Part shown: piece by piece, positions 43,548 through 52,337 of the stretch
Position numbering within the stretch: position 1 is the stretch's first letter
Layout of the letters: the number at the start of each line of letters is the position of its first letter
Source: Acinetobacter geminorum
GTDB lineage: Bacteria; Pseudomonadota; Gammaproteobacteria; Pseudomonadales; Moraxellaceae
Length of the DNA stretch: 64,000 nucleotides
Direction of reading: 5' to 3'
Assembly: GCF_013009345.1 (NCBI RefSeq)
Contig: NZ_JABELE010000009.1
Location: 62,001-126,000 of the forward strand
Position numbers and translations under genes: made by a program
Notes under the pieces: model-generated
What the model was told of the DNA's origin: nothing
The model's input: only the letters and a program-made list of their open reading frames with translations
Database searches by the model: none

Positions 43548-44762
43548 TTAAAGTGCTTCAACACGTTCAATAATCAAAGCAATACCTTGGCCGACACCAA
43601 TACACATTGAACATAAGGCATAACGACCACCTGTTTGTTCAAGCTGGTTTAAGGCAGTGGTCACTAGTCGTGCACCTGATGCACCAAGTGGATGACCTAA
43701 AGCGATGGCACCACCATTTGGATTTACCTTGTTGCTATCATCTGGCAAACCTAAATCACGAGTCACTGCCAAAGCTTGTGCAGCAAAAGCTTCATTCAGC
43801 TCAATTACATCCATCTGATCTAAAGTCAGATTGGCTTGTTTTAGTAATTTTTTAATGGCTGGTGCCGGAGCAAAACCCATAATGCGTGGTTCTACACCCA
43901 CTGCTGTTGAAGCAATAATCTTGGCACGGGGTTTTAAGTTGTAAGCTTGAATGGCATCATCGGAAGCAATCAGTAGAGCTGCCGCACCATCGTTAATCCC
44001 TGAAGCATTGCCTGCTGTTACTGTGCCATCTGCTTTAACCACAGGTTTAAGTTTGCTTAAAGCTTCAAGCGTGGTCGATGCACGTGGATGTTCATCGGTA
44101 TCAATCACCACCGCATCACCCTTACGTTGAGGGATTTCAACTGCCACGATTTCTTTAGAAAAAAAGCCTTTGGCTTGCGCGCTTGTGGTGCGTTGTTGGC
44201 TCACCAAGGCAAACTGGTCCTGATCTGCACGATTGACGTTGAACTGTTCAGCCACGTTTTCGGCAGTCTGGGGCATGGTGTCTACACCATACAATTCTTT
44301 AAGTTTAGGATTAATGAAACGCCAGCCCATGGTGGTGTCTTCAATCTTCTGGCTACGGCCAAAAGCACTGTCAGACTTACCCATCACATAGGGTGCACGG
44401 CTCATGCTTTCTACACCACCAGCAATCACCAAATTTGCTTCACCTGCCTTAATGGCACGGGCAGCAATGGCAATGGCATCGAGTGAAGAACCACACAAAC
44501 GGTTAATCGTGGTTGCCGGTACTTGGTATGGCAAACCTGCAAGCAGTGCTGACATACGACCGACATTACGGTTATCTTCACCGGCTTGGTTAGCACAACC
44601 ATAGATCACATCATCGACCTGTTCCCAATCTACATTCGGGTTACGCTGCATGAAGGCTTTAATCGGCACAGCCCCCAGGTCATCGGCACGGACAGGAGCA
44701 AGGCCACCGGCATAACGGCCGAATGGAGTACGGATGGCATCGATGATATAAGCGGTTTTCAT
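43548..44762 (-). CDS. catF: 3-oxoadipyl-CoA thiolase (cat copy)
   Basis: This is a second thiolase of 404 residues, nearly identical to PcaF. It starts MKTAYIIDAIRTP instead of MTLKNAYIIDAIRTP, ends IERVEAL instead of IERV, and differs at about seven other positions. The catalytic blocks NRLCGSS, GGAIALGHPLGASGAR and CSMCIGVGQG are intact. It is separated from catJ by 399 bases that hold an inverted-repeat element, so its expression may depend on readthrough or on a promoter in that element. Confidence 0.94.
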   Translation of the reverse strand: MKTAYIIDAIRTPFGRYAGGLAPVRADDLGAVPIKAFMQRNPNVDWEQVDDVIYGCANQAGEDNRNVGRMSALLAGLPYQVPATTINRLCGSSLDAIAIAARAIKAGEANLVIAGGVESMSRAPYVMGKSDSAFGRSQKIEDTTMGWRFINPKLKELYGVDTMPQTAENVAEQFNVNRADQDQFALVSQQRTTSAQAKGFFSKEIVAVEIPQRKGDAVVIDTDEHPRASTTLEALSKLKPVVKADGTVTAGNASGINDGAAALLIASDDAIQAYNLKPRAKIIASTAVGVEPRIMGFAPAPAIKKLLKQANLTLDQMDVIELNEAFAAQALAVTRDLGLPDDSNKVNPNGGAIALGHPLGASGARLVTTALNQLEQTGGRYALCSMCIGVGQGIALIIERVEAL

Positions 44763-44820
44763 TCTAACTTTTGTCCTTTACTTCAGGCCTTTTAGCCATT
44801 CTCCGTAGGTATTTCGCGGT

Positions 44821-45135
44821 GGCGACATGGATGTCGCCTCGTTGCTCAGCACAACAGGGATGTTGTGTCTGAGTAACAAAGGTTTTTGGTTACTTTTTTA
44901 AAAAAGTGACACGAATTAGCTGGTGGTATCTGGCTTAAACAGGTAAGCCTCCGTTGTGATGATTTATAAATTTTCATATCAACGGATAACATCACGGCTG
45001 TAATTTACTGTGATATCCATAGGTCTATTGCATAAGCGATACCTTACTTTTGAAAGGTCAAAAGTAACAAAAACCTTTGTTGAACAGAGGAGGCTTCCTT
45101 GCCTCCCTGTCCAACGGGCGACATCCATGTCGCCT
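44821..45135. repeat. 315-bp inverted-repeat element between catJ and catF
   Basis: The ends are exact inverted copies, GGCGACATGGATGTCGCC at 44821-44838 and GGCGACATCCATGTCGCC at 45118-45135, each itself nearly palindromic. Inside each end lies CGTTG, then a hairpin of different sequence on the two sides, then AACAAAGGTTTTTG(G)TTACTTTT in inverted orientation. The centre (about 44910-45040) has no coding frame. The pca operon has only 12 bases at the equivalent place. It looks like a non-autonomous MITE- or REP-type element. I see no clear target-site duplication. Confidence 0.75.
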
Positions 45136-45161
45136 GTCACGATAGTTACTGCTGTTTAAAC

Positions 45162-45815
45162 TTACCCTTGAGTCGCATCAATCAAAGTTGCACCAGTCAA
45201 AGCCTGTAACTCATCAAAGCTAAGACCTTTCACTTTCTCAATCACCTTCAAACCATCTTTGGTCACATCAATCACACAAAGATCAGTGTAAATACGGTCA
45301 ACACATTTTTTACCCGTCACTGGATAAGTTAGCTCAGCCACAATCTTCGGCTCACCTTGTTTGGTTACATGGTCTGTGGTGATAAATACTTTCTTAGCGC
45401 CCACAGCCAAATCCATCGCACCACCAACCGCAGGAATCGCATCCGGTGCTCCCGTGTGCCAGTTCGCCAAGTCACCATTCGCGGCAACCTGAAATGCACC
45501 AAGTACTGCAATATCAAGGTGACCACCACGCATCATCGCAAATGAGTCGCCATGGTGGAAAAAGCTGCCGCCTTCAAGCATGGTCACAAACTCTTTACCC
45601 GCATTAATCAGTTCAGGATCTTCTTCACCAGCAGCTGGCGGTGGGCCAAAAGCCAATAAACCATTTTCAGAATGAAGAAAAATATCTTTATCCTCAGGTA
45701 AGTAGCTCGCAATCTTGGTTGGTAGGCCAATACCCAAGTTCACATAGGCACCATCTGGAATATCTTGCGCCACACGTTGTGCAATCTGGTCACGGCTGTG
45801 TTTCTGGTAGCTCAT
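45162..45815 (-). CDS. catJ: 3-oxoadipate CoA-transferase subunit B (cat copy)
   Basis: The 217-residue beta subunit is paired with CatI and differs from PcaJ at about five residues (for example MSYQKHSRDQ against MSYQKLSRDQ, and LPEDKD against LPNDKD). The catalytic SENGLLAFGPPPAAGEED block is unchanged. It is 18 bases downstream of catI with the same spacer and AAGGAG site as in the pca copy. Downstream on the minus strand the 315-bp repeat element separates it from catF. Confidence 0.94.
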   Translation of the reverse strand: MSYQKHSRDQIAQRVAQDIPDGAYVNLGIGLPTKIASYLPEDKDIFLHSENGLLAFGPPPAAGEEDPELINAGKEFVTMLEGGSFFHHGDSFAMMRGGHLDIAVLGAFQVAANGDLANWHTGAPDAIPAVGGAMDLAVGAKKVFITTDHVTKQGEPKIVAELTYPVTGKKCVDRIYTDLCVIDVTKDGLKVIEKVKGLSFDELQALTGATLIDATQG

Positions 45816-45833
45816 GTTATTTCTCCTTATTGC

Positions 45834-46505
45834 TTACTGTGCTGGCGCTACTTGTACAACATGCTGTACAAAAATACCCGGGGTGATGATGTGCTCAGGG
45901 TCTAATCCACCTAGCTCTACCACTTCAGAAACCTGAGCAATGGTGACATCAGCAGCCATCGCCATAATCGGGCCAAAGTTACGTGCAGATTTACGGTAAA
46001 CCAGATTGCCCCAGCGGTCGCCTTTGTAAGCTTTAATCAAGGCAAAGTCAGCCTTGATTGGATATTCAAGTACGTAATCTTTCCCATCGATCTGGCGGGT
46101 CTCTTTACCTTCGGCCAAAAGTGTTCCAAAGCCTGTTGGGGTAAATACCGCCCCAAGGCCCATACCAGCTGCCTGAATACGACATGCCAGATTACCTTGC
46201 GGCACTACTTCAAGCTCGACTTTTCCAGCACGATAAAGTTCATCAAACACATAAGAATCTGACTGACGTGGGAAAGAGCAGATGACTTTTTTAACCGAAC
46301 CAGCTTTAAGTAGTTTCGCCAAACCATAATCGCCATTACCGGCATTGTTACTGACGATGGTTAAATCTTTAACACCGAGTTCAATAAGACCGTCAATGAG
46401 TTCAGCGGGTTGTCCTGCGGTACCGAAACCACCAATCAGAATGGTTGCACCATCTTTAATCTGCGATAGAACCTCGCTTAGTGAGGACTTACTTTTGTCA
46501 ATCAT
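45834..46505 (-). CDS. catI: 3-oxoadipate CoA-transferase subunit A (cat copy)
   Basis: This is the alpha subunit, 223 residues, with four differences from PcaI (QIKDG, GVKDLT, TRQIDG, VQVAPAQ). The glycine-rich loop GGFGTAGQPAELIDGL is intact. The upstream 134 bases to catA are unrelated to the pcaI leader and include an inverted repeat with 9-base arms (ATTACTACC at 46540-46548 and GGTAGTAAT at 46575-46583), which may reduce readthrough from catA. The ribosome-binding site is weak compared with pcaI. Confidence 0.94.
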   Translation of the reverse strand: MIDKSKSSLSEVLSQIKDGATILIGGFGTAGQPAELIDGLIELGVKDLTIVSNNAGNGDYGLAKLLKAGSVKKVICSFPRQSDSYVFDELYRAGKVELEVVPQGNLACRIQAAGMGLGAVFTPTGFGTLLAEGKETRQIDGKDYVLEYPIKADFALIKAYKGDRWGNLVYRKSARNFGPIMAMAADVTIAQVSEVVELGGLDPEHIITPGIFVQHVVQVAPAQ

Positions 46506-46639
46506 GTGAGAAACCCTAGAGCATGAGGTAACGTGATGTATTACTACCGCTAAAAATTTACTTAAATTCTTAATGGTAGTAATAAATGGAATAAATTTTG
46601 TGAGTCAAAAGCGAACTTTTAACTCACATATACTTTCAA

Positions 46640-47560
46640 TTAAGCACTAGCGCGACGACGTTCAACTTCAGTTGAAGGAGCAGCAGCGGCATCTTTAACA
46701 AGTTCAATGTTAAATGTGATGTGTTTGAAAGCGTGATCTAAACCACGGCGTTGAATTTCAGCTGGGTCAGTTACATCAACTGCTGTTGCAACTAAGCCGT
46801 CACGGGTTGCGAAAGCAAAGTCATCCCATAAGTACTCATCACCCTCAATGTTGAATTGAGTAGTCAGCTTGCGATAACCCGGTGCAGAAACGAAGTAATG
46901 AACGTGAGATGGACGGTTACCATGACGGCCTAATTTGTTAAGAAGGGCCTGAGTTGTACCTTCTGGCGGGCAACCATAACCTACAGGCATAGTTGTTAAT
47001 GCAACATACTTACCATCAGCATCAGTCAAGATGGTACGACGTAAGTTGAAGTCAGATTGAGACTTATCAAAGAATGAATAGTTACCCAAACTGTTGGCAT
47101 GCCATACTTCAACTTTGGCATTTTCAATGATATTGCCATCAGTATCAGTTACAGTACCTTCAATAATTAAGGTGTCGATTTTGCCAGATTCTGTACCATC
47201 ATCCATACGCGCAAAACCAACAGATTCAGGCGCACCAGCTACATAAAGTGGGCCTTCGATGGTACGTGGTGTGCCACCCGTAACACCAGCTTTGGCATCA
47301 GCTTCATCTGCACGTAAATCAAGATAATGCTCTAAACCTAAGCCAGCTGCCAAAAGACCAAGTTCGTTTGCTTGACCTGCGTCTGTGAAATATTCCAAAC
47401 CTTTCCATACTTCTGATGGTTGGATGTCTAAATCTTCAATGGCTTGAAATAAATCCCCGAGAAGGCGCACTACAATTTGTTGAACACGTGCATCAACTTC
47501 GCCTTTTGCAGTGTCGACATTCATTTGTTTTACAAGCGCATCAATTTGTTGACGGTTCAT
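46640..47560 (-). CDS. catA: Catechol 1,2-dioxygenase
   Basis: CatA opens catechol to cis,cis-muconate with a non-haem Fe(III) centre. The 306-residue intradiol enzyme has the N-terminal helical linker domain typical of catechol dioxygenases, the signature AKVEVWHANSLGNYSFFD, the tyrosine ligand in MPVGYGCPPEGTTQ and the two histidines in NRPSHVHYFVSAPGYRKL. It lies inside the cat operon between catC and catI, whereas A. baylyi ADP1 keeps catA apart from catBCIJFD. The 160-base gap to catC may hold an extra promoter, though I see no clear one. Confidence 0.95.
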   Translation of the reverse strand: MNRQQIDALVKQMNVDTAKGEVDARVQQIVVRLLGDLFQAIEDLDIQPSEVWKGLEYFTDAGQANELGLLAAGLGLEHYLDLRADEADAKAGVTGGTPRTIEGPLYVAGAPESVGFARMDDGTESGKIDTLIIEGTVTDTDGNIIENAKVEVWHANSLGNYSFFDKSQSDFNLRRTILTDADGKYVALTTMPVGYGCPPEGTTQALLNKLGRHGNRPSHVHYFVSAPGYRKLTTQFNIEGDEYLWDDFAFATRDGLVATAVDVTDPAEIQRRGLDHAFKHITFNIELVKDAAAAPSTEVERRRASA

Positions 47561-47720
47561 ACTAAAACTCCTTAAGTATGCAATACGGTTTTGGGTGGCA
47601 GCGCTGCGGGCATTTTGTCTTGCTAGCGAATAATTGCCGCCACGTTCCTTGTTACCTTCTGAATAATCTGCTTGGTTTTTAAATGGACTTCAGAGATCAC
47701 ATTTAAAAAATTCTTTTGGT

Positions 47721-48011
47721 TTACGAATCATCATCACGAACAGAAGAAGGGTGGCGATTAAGTGCCATCACTTCGATGTTCATGTAGGGATAGAGAGGTA
47801 AACCCTGTAAAATATTGTGCAATTCTTCATTACTCTCGACATCAAAAATACTGATGTTTGAGTACTGGCCTGTAACTCGCCAGATGTGACGCCATTTACC
47901 TTGGCGTTGCAGATCTTGCGAATAAGCCTTTTCAACGGCCTTAATTTCATTTGCTTTGTCGGCTGGCATATCAAGTGGAATATGCACATCCATACGTACA
48001 TGAAATAACAT
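47721..48011 (-). CDS. catC: Muconolactone delta-isomerase
   Basis: CatC shifts the double bond of muconolactone to give 3-oxoadipate enol-lactone. The 96-residue protein starts MLFHVRMDVHIPLDMP, has KAYSQDLQRQGKWRHIWRVT, GQYSNISIFDVES and LPLYPYMNIEVMALNRHPS, and is of normal family length. AAGGAG precedes the ATG. It is 23 bases downstream of catB. A 73-residue overlapping frame is a shadow. Confidence 0.95.
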   Translation of the reverse strand: MLFHVRMDVHIPLDMPADKANEIKAVEKAYSQDLQRQGKWRHIWRVTGQYSNISIFDVESNEELHNILQGLPLYPYMNIEVMALNRHPSSVRDDDS

Positions 48012-48034
48012 GGGAAACTCCTTATCCTGTTGCC

Positions 48035-49141
48035 TTAACGACGTAACTTCTCGACTTTATCTTCATCAATTTCAATGCCTAAGCCCGGAGCTGTTGGCAA
48101 GTGCAATTCAAAGTTTTCGTAACGTAGCGGTTCCTTCAAAATTTCTTCGGTAAGTAATAACGGACCAAATAATTCAGTACCGAATGCTAATGTTTCAAAA
48201 GTTGCAAATGCATGAGCAGAAGCAATGCTACCTACAGGGCCTTCAAGCATGGTACCGCCATAAAGATCAATTCCAGCCAAACCTGCAACCTTGGCAACTT
48301 CACACGCTTCGATCAGACCACCAGATTGTTCAATTTTTACGGCAAATACATCAGCACCATGGCTTTTTGCAATACGGTATGCGCTGTCGGGACCAGTTAA
48401 AGCTTCATCTGCCATAATTGCGACATCAAAACGACGTGTTAAACGAGCAAGTGCTTCAGTATTTTGAATAGCACAAGGCTGTTCAATTAAATCAATCCCG
48501 CCATCTTGTAGCTGTTGAATACCTTGAATACATTCCAGCTCTGACCATGCACGATTTACGTCAACGCGTACACTAATATCAGCACCGAGTGCTTTTTTAA
48601 TTGCAATCACATGATCAACATCGTGTTGCAAAGGGCGTGAACCAATTTTGAGTTTGAACGTGTTATGACGTTTTAACTCAATCATTTTTCGAGCTTCAGC
48701 AATATCTTTTTCTGTGTCACCAGACGCGAGCGTCCAAAGTACAGGTAAACTATTACGCAGACGTCCGCCTAAAACTTCGCTTAACGGCACGCCTAAACGT
48801 TTTGCCTGAATATCCAGTAAAGCAGTCTGAATGGCACATTTCGCGAAACGGTTACCATTAATATTCTTACGAATCAGTTTTAGTGTTTGAGCAACATTTA
48901 AATCTTTAACTGATGCGAGTAATGGTGCAAAGTAAGTATCAATATTGGCTTTGACACTTTCAGGACTTTCTTCACCATAGTTCAGTCCACCAATGGTGGT
49001 CGCTTCACCCCAACCGACAATACCATCCATGGTCGTAATTTTAACGAGCACCAAAGTCTGAGTACGCATGGTAGTCACAGACAACTGGTGAGGACGGATA
49101 GTTGGAATATCCACAAGTATGGTTTCTATGGTTCTATACAT
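48035..49141 (-). CDS. catB: Muconate cycloisomerase
   Basis: CatB converts cis,cis-muconate to muconolactone. It is an enolase-superfamily enzyme of 368 residues with the lysine pair in TFKLKIGSRPL (about residues 165-175), metal ligands in VRVDVNRAW, LIEQPC and MADEALTG, and the general acid lysine in FAVKIEQSGGL. It is the first gene of catBCAIJFD, divergent from catM across 100 bases that contain CatM-type sites. Confidence 0.95.
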   Translation of the reverse strand: MYRTIETILVDIPTIRPHQLSVTTMRTQTLVLVKITTMDGIVGWGEATTIGGLNYGEESPESVKANIDTYFAPLLASVKDLNVAQTLKLIRKNINGNRFAKCAIQTALLDIQAKRLGVPLSEVLGGRLRNSLPVLWTLASGDTEKDIAEARKMIELKRHNTFKLKIGSRPLQHDVDHVIAIKKALGADISVRVDVNRAWSELECIQGIQQLQDGGIDLIEQPCAIQNTEALARLTRRFDVAIMADEALTGPDSAYRIAKSHGADVFAVKIEQSGGLIEACEVAKVAGLAGIDLYGGTMLEGPVGSIASAHAFATFETLAFGTELFGPLLLTEEILKEPLRYENFELHLPTAPGLGIEIDEDKVEKLRR

Positions 49142-49170
49142 GAAGTTTCAACTATTTCAAACTTGTTTAC

Positions 49171-49237
49171 ATACCATAGAAGAATGTAATAGCCTAAAAT
49201 AGATATAGAACGGTATTTTAAGATACTAAAAAGGTAT
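49171..49237 (+). promoter_or_regulatory. CatM/BenM-type binding sites between catB and catM
   Basis: ATAC-N7-GTAT, the established BenM/CatM consensus, occurs exactly at 49223-49237 near the catM start. An imperfect copy, ATAC-N7-GAAT, is at 49171-49185 toward catB. A reversed GTAT-N6-ATAC at 49213-49226 overlaps the first. This arrangement of one perfect and one weaker site fits activation of catB and self-repression of catM in the presence of muconate. Confidence 0.7.
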
Positions 49238-49241
49238 ATTA

Positions 49242-50156
49242 ATGGAATTAAGACATCTACGTTATTTTGTTACCGTTGTTGAAGAACAAAGTCTGACTAA
49301 GGCCGCAGAAAAGCTTTTTATTGCTCAGCCACCACTCACGCGCCAAATCAAAAAACTAGAGGAGGAGTTAGGCATTGATCTATTTGTGAAAGGCTCACGT
49401 CCATTAAAAGTGACTGAAGCAGGGCTGTTTTTTTACCAACATGCGGTACAGATTTTGACCCATACAGCTCAAGCTGCTTCTATGGCAAAGAAACTGAAGC
49501 TAGTCGAGAATGTTGTTAAAGTTGGCTATGTGAGTTCGCTTCTTTACGGGCGATTACCGCAGGTCATTTATCTATTTAGACAAAAAAATCCTGACATTCA
49601 TGTCGAGCTTATTGAATGTGGTACACGTGATCAGGTCGAAGCATTAAAACTAGGTAAAATTGATTTAGGTTTTGGTCGTTTACCCATTAGCGATCCAGCG
49701 ATTAAACGACTTTTACTTCGAAAAGAAAAATTAAAACTCGCGATTCATAAAAAGCATCCATTAAGTGAATTTCAAGAATCGGGAATTTATTTATCTCAAA
49801 TTATTAATGAGACAATTTTTTCTTATCCAACAACACCTAAACCCAATTTTTCGACCACTATTCAAGCTTTATTTACTAAATTAGGTCTTGTGCCGGCCAA
49901 GCTGACTGAAGTACGAGAAATTCACATGGCGCTTGGCTTGGTGGCATCTGGAGAGGGTATATGTATTATTCCAGAAAGCGCCTGTGATATTGGAATGAAG
50001 AATCTAACTTATTTAAATATCTTAGACTTAGAAGCCTATAGTCCCATTTCTCTTTCTATGCGCAATATGGACCAAAGTTCGTATATTCCTAAAATTTTAG
50101 ATTGTATTGAAGAAATTTATAGCGAAGAAGAAGTGTCCAGAAATTTGAATTTATAA
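49242..50156 (+). CDS. catM: LysR-type regulator CatM
   Basis: This 304-residue LysR protein has an N-terminal helix-turn-helix (MELRHLRYFVTVVEEQSLTK, then KLFIAQPPLTRQIKKLEEEL) and an effector domain with VGYVSSLLYGRLPQVIYLFR, FGRLPISDPAIKR, PTTPKPNFST and EVREIHMALGLVASGEG. These blocks are those of the BenM/CatM pair, which respond to cis,cis-muconate. BenM also senses benzoate. Because the gene is divergent from catB and no ben genes are in the window, CatM is the better name. Confidence 0.85.
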   Translation: MELRHLRYFVTVVEEQSLTKAAEKLFIAQPPLTRQIKKLEEELGIDLFVKGSRPLKVTEAGLFFYQHAVQILTHTAQAASMAKKLKLVENVVKVGYVSSLLYGRLPQVIYLFRQKNPDIHVELIECGTRDQVEALKLGKIDLGFGRLPISDPAIKRLLLRKEKLKLAIHKKHPLSEFQESGIYLSQIINETIFSYPTTPKPNFSTTIQALFTKLGLVPAKLTEVREIHMALGLVASGEGICIIPESACDIGMKNLTYLNILDLEAYSPISLSMRNMDQSSYIPKILDCIEEIYSEEEVSRNLNL

Positions 50157-50237
50157 CTTTTTAATACGTTTTAAATTGAATTATCATGTTATTTTAAAAC
50201 TTTAAGATTATAGGTAATATTTAATAGGAATTAATAG

Positions 50238-51032
50238 ATGAGAAAAATTTTAGGGATAGCTTCTCTTATTATGTCTACTGGTGTTGTACATGCTAAACAA
50301 TTAAATGAACAAGAACAAATTTCTCCATACAGTGCTAATGTAACCTTCGCAAGTCAATATATATCACGTGGTTTTCAACAAACTTGGGGTAAGCCAGCAT
50401 TACAGATCGGTTTAGACTATGCAAATCCGAATGGATTATTTGTGGGCACTTGGGCCTCGAATGTAAGTTCCAAATATATTCGTGATGCTTCAGTTGAGTG
50501 GGATTTTTATACAGGTTATATAAAAACTTTTGATAAGTTTTCAGCTGGAATGACGGTTTTTTATTACTATTATCCAGGAGCCAAAAGTACACCTGAAACG
50601 GGGAGTACCAGCTATAACTATGGCGAAATTGTGCCTCAAATTGGTTATGGGCCTTTGACTCTTAAATATTTTATTACCTATACCCCAGATTATGCAGGCT
50701 ATAACTCAAATACGATGGGCGGCCCTGAGGGTAAACGTTCACGAGGAACAACTTATTTAGATTTAACTTTTACTCAGCCTATTAATGAGTCTTGGACTTT
50801 TGGTGCTCACTATGGCTATGAAAGAATTAAAAATTTCTCGGAAGCTAACTTTCAAGATATGAAAGTCGAGCTGATTAAAGATTTAGGCGATGGTTGGACT
50901 ACAGGGTTAGCCTATACCAAAGCTTGGGATAAGCATGGATATTATAAAAAGTATAGTAATGGTGAACCAGATGCGCCAATTTCAAATCCGATTGACTCGA
51001 CTTTTACAGTGTCTGTAAAAAAAGTGTTTTAA
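50238..51032 (+). CDS. TorF-family putative outer-membrane porin
   Basis: The 264-residue protein has a signal peptide (cleavage near VHA-KQ), then SANVTFASQYISRGFQQTWGKPALQIG, which is the start pattern of the TorF/CHP02001 group, and GLFVGTWASNVSS. It ends STFTVSVKKVF with a terminal phenylalanine. About 10 to 12 beta-strands are likely. Function is unknown, and uptake of an aromatic acid is a guess from context. It is a single gene 81 bases after catM with its own downstream hairpin. Confidence 0.75.
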   Translation: MRKILGIASLIMSTGVVHAKQLNEQEQISPYSANVTFASQYISRGFQQTWGKPALQIGLDYANPNGLFVGTWASNVSSKYIRDASVEWDFYTGYIKTFDKFSAGMTVFYYYYPGAKSTPETGSTSYNYGEIVPQIGYGPLTLKYFITYTPDYAGYNSNTMGGPEGKRSRGTTYLDLTFTQPINESWTFGAHYGYERIKNFSEANFQDMKVELIKDLGDGWTTGLAYTKAWDKHGYYKKYSNGEPDAPISNPIDSTFTVSVKKVF

Positions 51033-51059
51033 GTTAAACTTATTAATAGTGGTCTGATT

Positions 51060-51116
51060 AACTACGTTTGAAAGATATCTGTAAACTTTCAAACGTAGTT
51101 AAGATGGGCTTTTTTA
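51060..51116 (+). terminator. Long hairpin and terminator after the TorF-type porin
   Basis: AACTACGTTTGAAAG (51060-51074) and CTTTCAAACGTAGTT (51086-51100) form a perfect 15-bp stem around an 11-base loop. A T run follows at 51110-51115 after a short spacer. The following bases to 51528 are AT-rich with no gene. They should contain the mhpD promoter, which I cannot place with confidence. Confidence 0.65.
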
Positions 51117-51528
51117 TGTTTTAAAATGAATTGCAGTAGGTGTAAATTAAGAGTTACTTAAGCATCTTCAACAATAACTAAACGTAAGACTATCTAGTGT
51201 AATATATAAAATTTGAAAATTAGTATTTTTCTAACCTCTAAAAAAATATATTGATTAATAAAATTATTATAGTTACTTAGCATTAAATTTTTTAACAGCA
51301 TTTTGGGGCTGATTATAAATAAAAACTATTATATGAAACAAAATAAGTATTGGCATTTAATTAGGGATTTTCCCATTCTTAAGCTGTGTTTTATATGTAC
51401 GTTCCCGTAGGTAGCTGTCTCGGAAAATACAAGGGATTTGTTGTTTCTAACTTTGCCTGAACTTCGTATTCCGTTCTATACCTTTCGTACGCAGTAAACA
51501 TTCAATTTTGCAGTTTAAGGAAATATTG

Positions 51529-52326
51529 ATGTCAAATTCTGCTGTTGTCGATTCAGTTGCTTTGGCTTTAAGGCAGGCTGAACTATCACAAACTGCGATT
51601 GTTCCAATACGTGCTGAACTCGGTGGTGAACAGGCAAGTGTGGATATCGCTTATGCAGTACAGGAAATCAATACTGTACGTGCATTATCGGAAGGACGCC
51701 GTTTAGTAGGTCGTAAAATTGGGTTGACTTCAAAAGCCGTACAAGCTCAGCTTGGGGTGGATCAGCCTGATTTTGGAATGCTATTTGCCGATATGGCATA
51801 CGGTGATGGTGATGTAATTCCAATAAGTAAATTAATTCAGCCAAAAGTTGAAGCTGAAATTGCGCTTGTACTCAAACATGATTTAACCCAAATCAGACAT
51901 ACATATGCAGACATTATTAGCGCTACAGACTATGCCTTGCCTGCTATTGAAGTCGTCGATAGCCGTATTGAGAACTGGAAAATCTCATTAATTGACACTG
52001 TTGCTGACAACGCTTCTAGTGCAGCTTTTGTTTTAGGTTCGCGTCCAGTACAGCTTGATCAACTTGATTTAGTGAACTGCAAAATGGTCATGACTCGTAG
52101 TAGTGAAATTGTCTCAGAGGGCGTGGGTAAAGCTTGTTTGGCCAACCCGTTGAATGCAGCTATTTGGTTGGCCGATGAAATGGTACGACGTGGGCGTCCG
52201 TTACAGGCTGGAGATATTGTTTTAACAGGGGCATTGGGTCCAATGGTTGTAGCTCAAGCCGGAGATGAGTTCGTAGTAAAAATTGAAGGCTTCGACTCAG
52301 TTACCGCATGCTTTGCTACTGAATAA
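51529..52326 (+). CDS. mhpD: 2-keto-4-pentenoate hydratase (MhpD-like)
   Basis: MhpD adds water to 2-hydroxypenta-2,4-dienoate to give 4-hydroxy-2-oxovalerate in meta-cleavage pathways. The 265-residue protein has GRRLVGRKIGLTSKAVQAQL, GMLFADMAYGDGD, the metal site in KVEAEIALVLKHDL and AIEVVDSRIENWKI. The start is the ATG at 51529 after TAAGGAAATATTG. It opens the operon mhpDFE, 11 bases ahead of mhpF. A 4-oxalocrotonate decarboxylase is a relative but less likely in this context. Confidence 0.9.
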   Translation: MSNSAVVDSVALALRQAELSQTAIVPIRAELGGEQASVDIAYAVQEINTVRALSEGRRLVGRKIGLTSKAVQAQLGVDQPDFGMLFADMAYGDGDVIPISKLIQPKVEAEIALVLKHDLTQIRHTYADIISATDYALPAIEVVDSRIENWKISLIDTVADNASSAAFVLGSRPVQLDQLDLVNCKMVMTRSSEIVSEGVGKACLANPLNAAIWLADEMVRRGRPLQAGDIVLTGALGPMVVAQAGDEFVVKIEGFDSVTACFATE

Positions 52327-52337
52327 AGGATAGGGAA

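Larger units (their letters stand above)
43548..46505 (-). repeat. Long inverted duplication, cat copy (catIJF)
   Basis: This is the partner of the pcaIJF segment at 1747-4314, in opposite orientation. It is longer because of the 399-base catJ-catF spacer. Homology starts at the I-gene ATG and fades in the last 120 bases or so of F, where about 8 of 33 bases differ in one stretch. Because the copies are inverted, recombination between them would flip the DNA between 4315 and 43547. Confidence 0.9.

Noticed and set aside
44088..44486. Open frame of 132 codons opposite catF, with a twin opposite pcaF (3496-3783)
   Set aside because: The presence in both copies only reflects the duplication of the thiolase gene. 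No ribosome-binding site or protein family pattern is seen.
51361..51500. Possible tRNA or riboswitch in the GC-richer leader of mhpD
   Set aside because: I could not draw a cloverleaf or any known riboswitch core. It is more likely the promoter and leader of mhpDFE.
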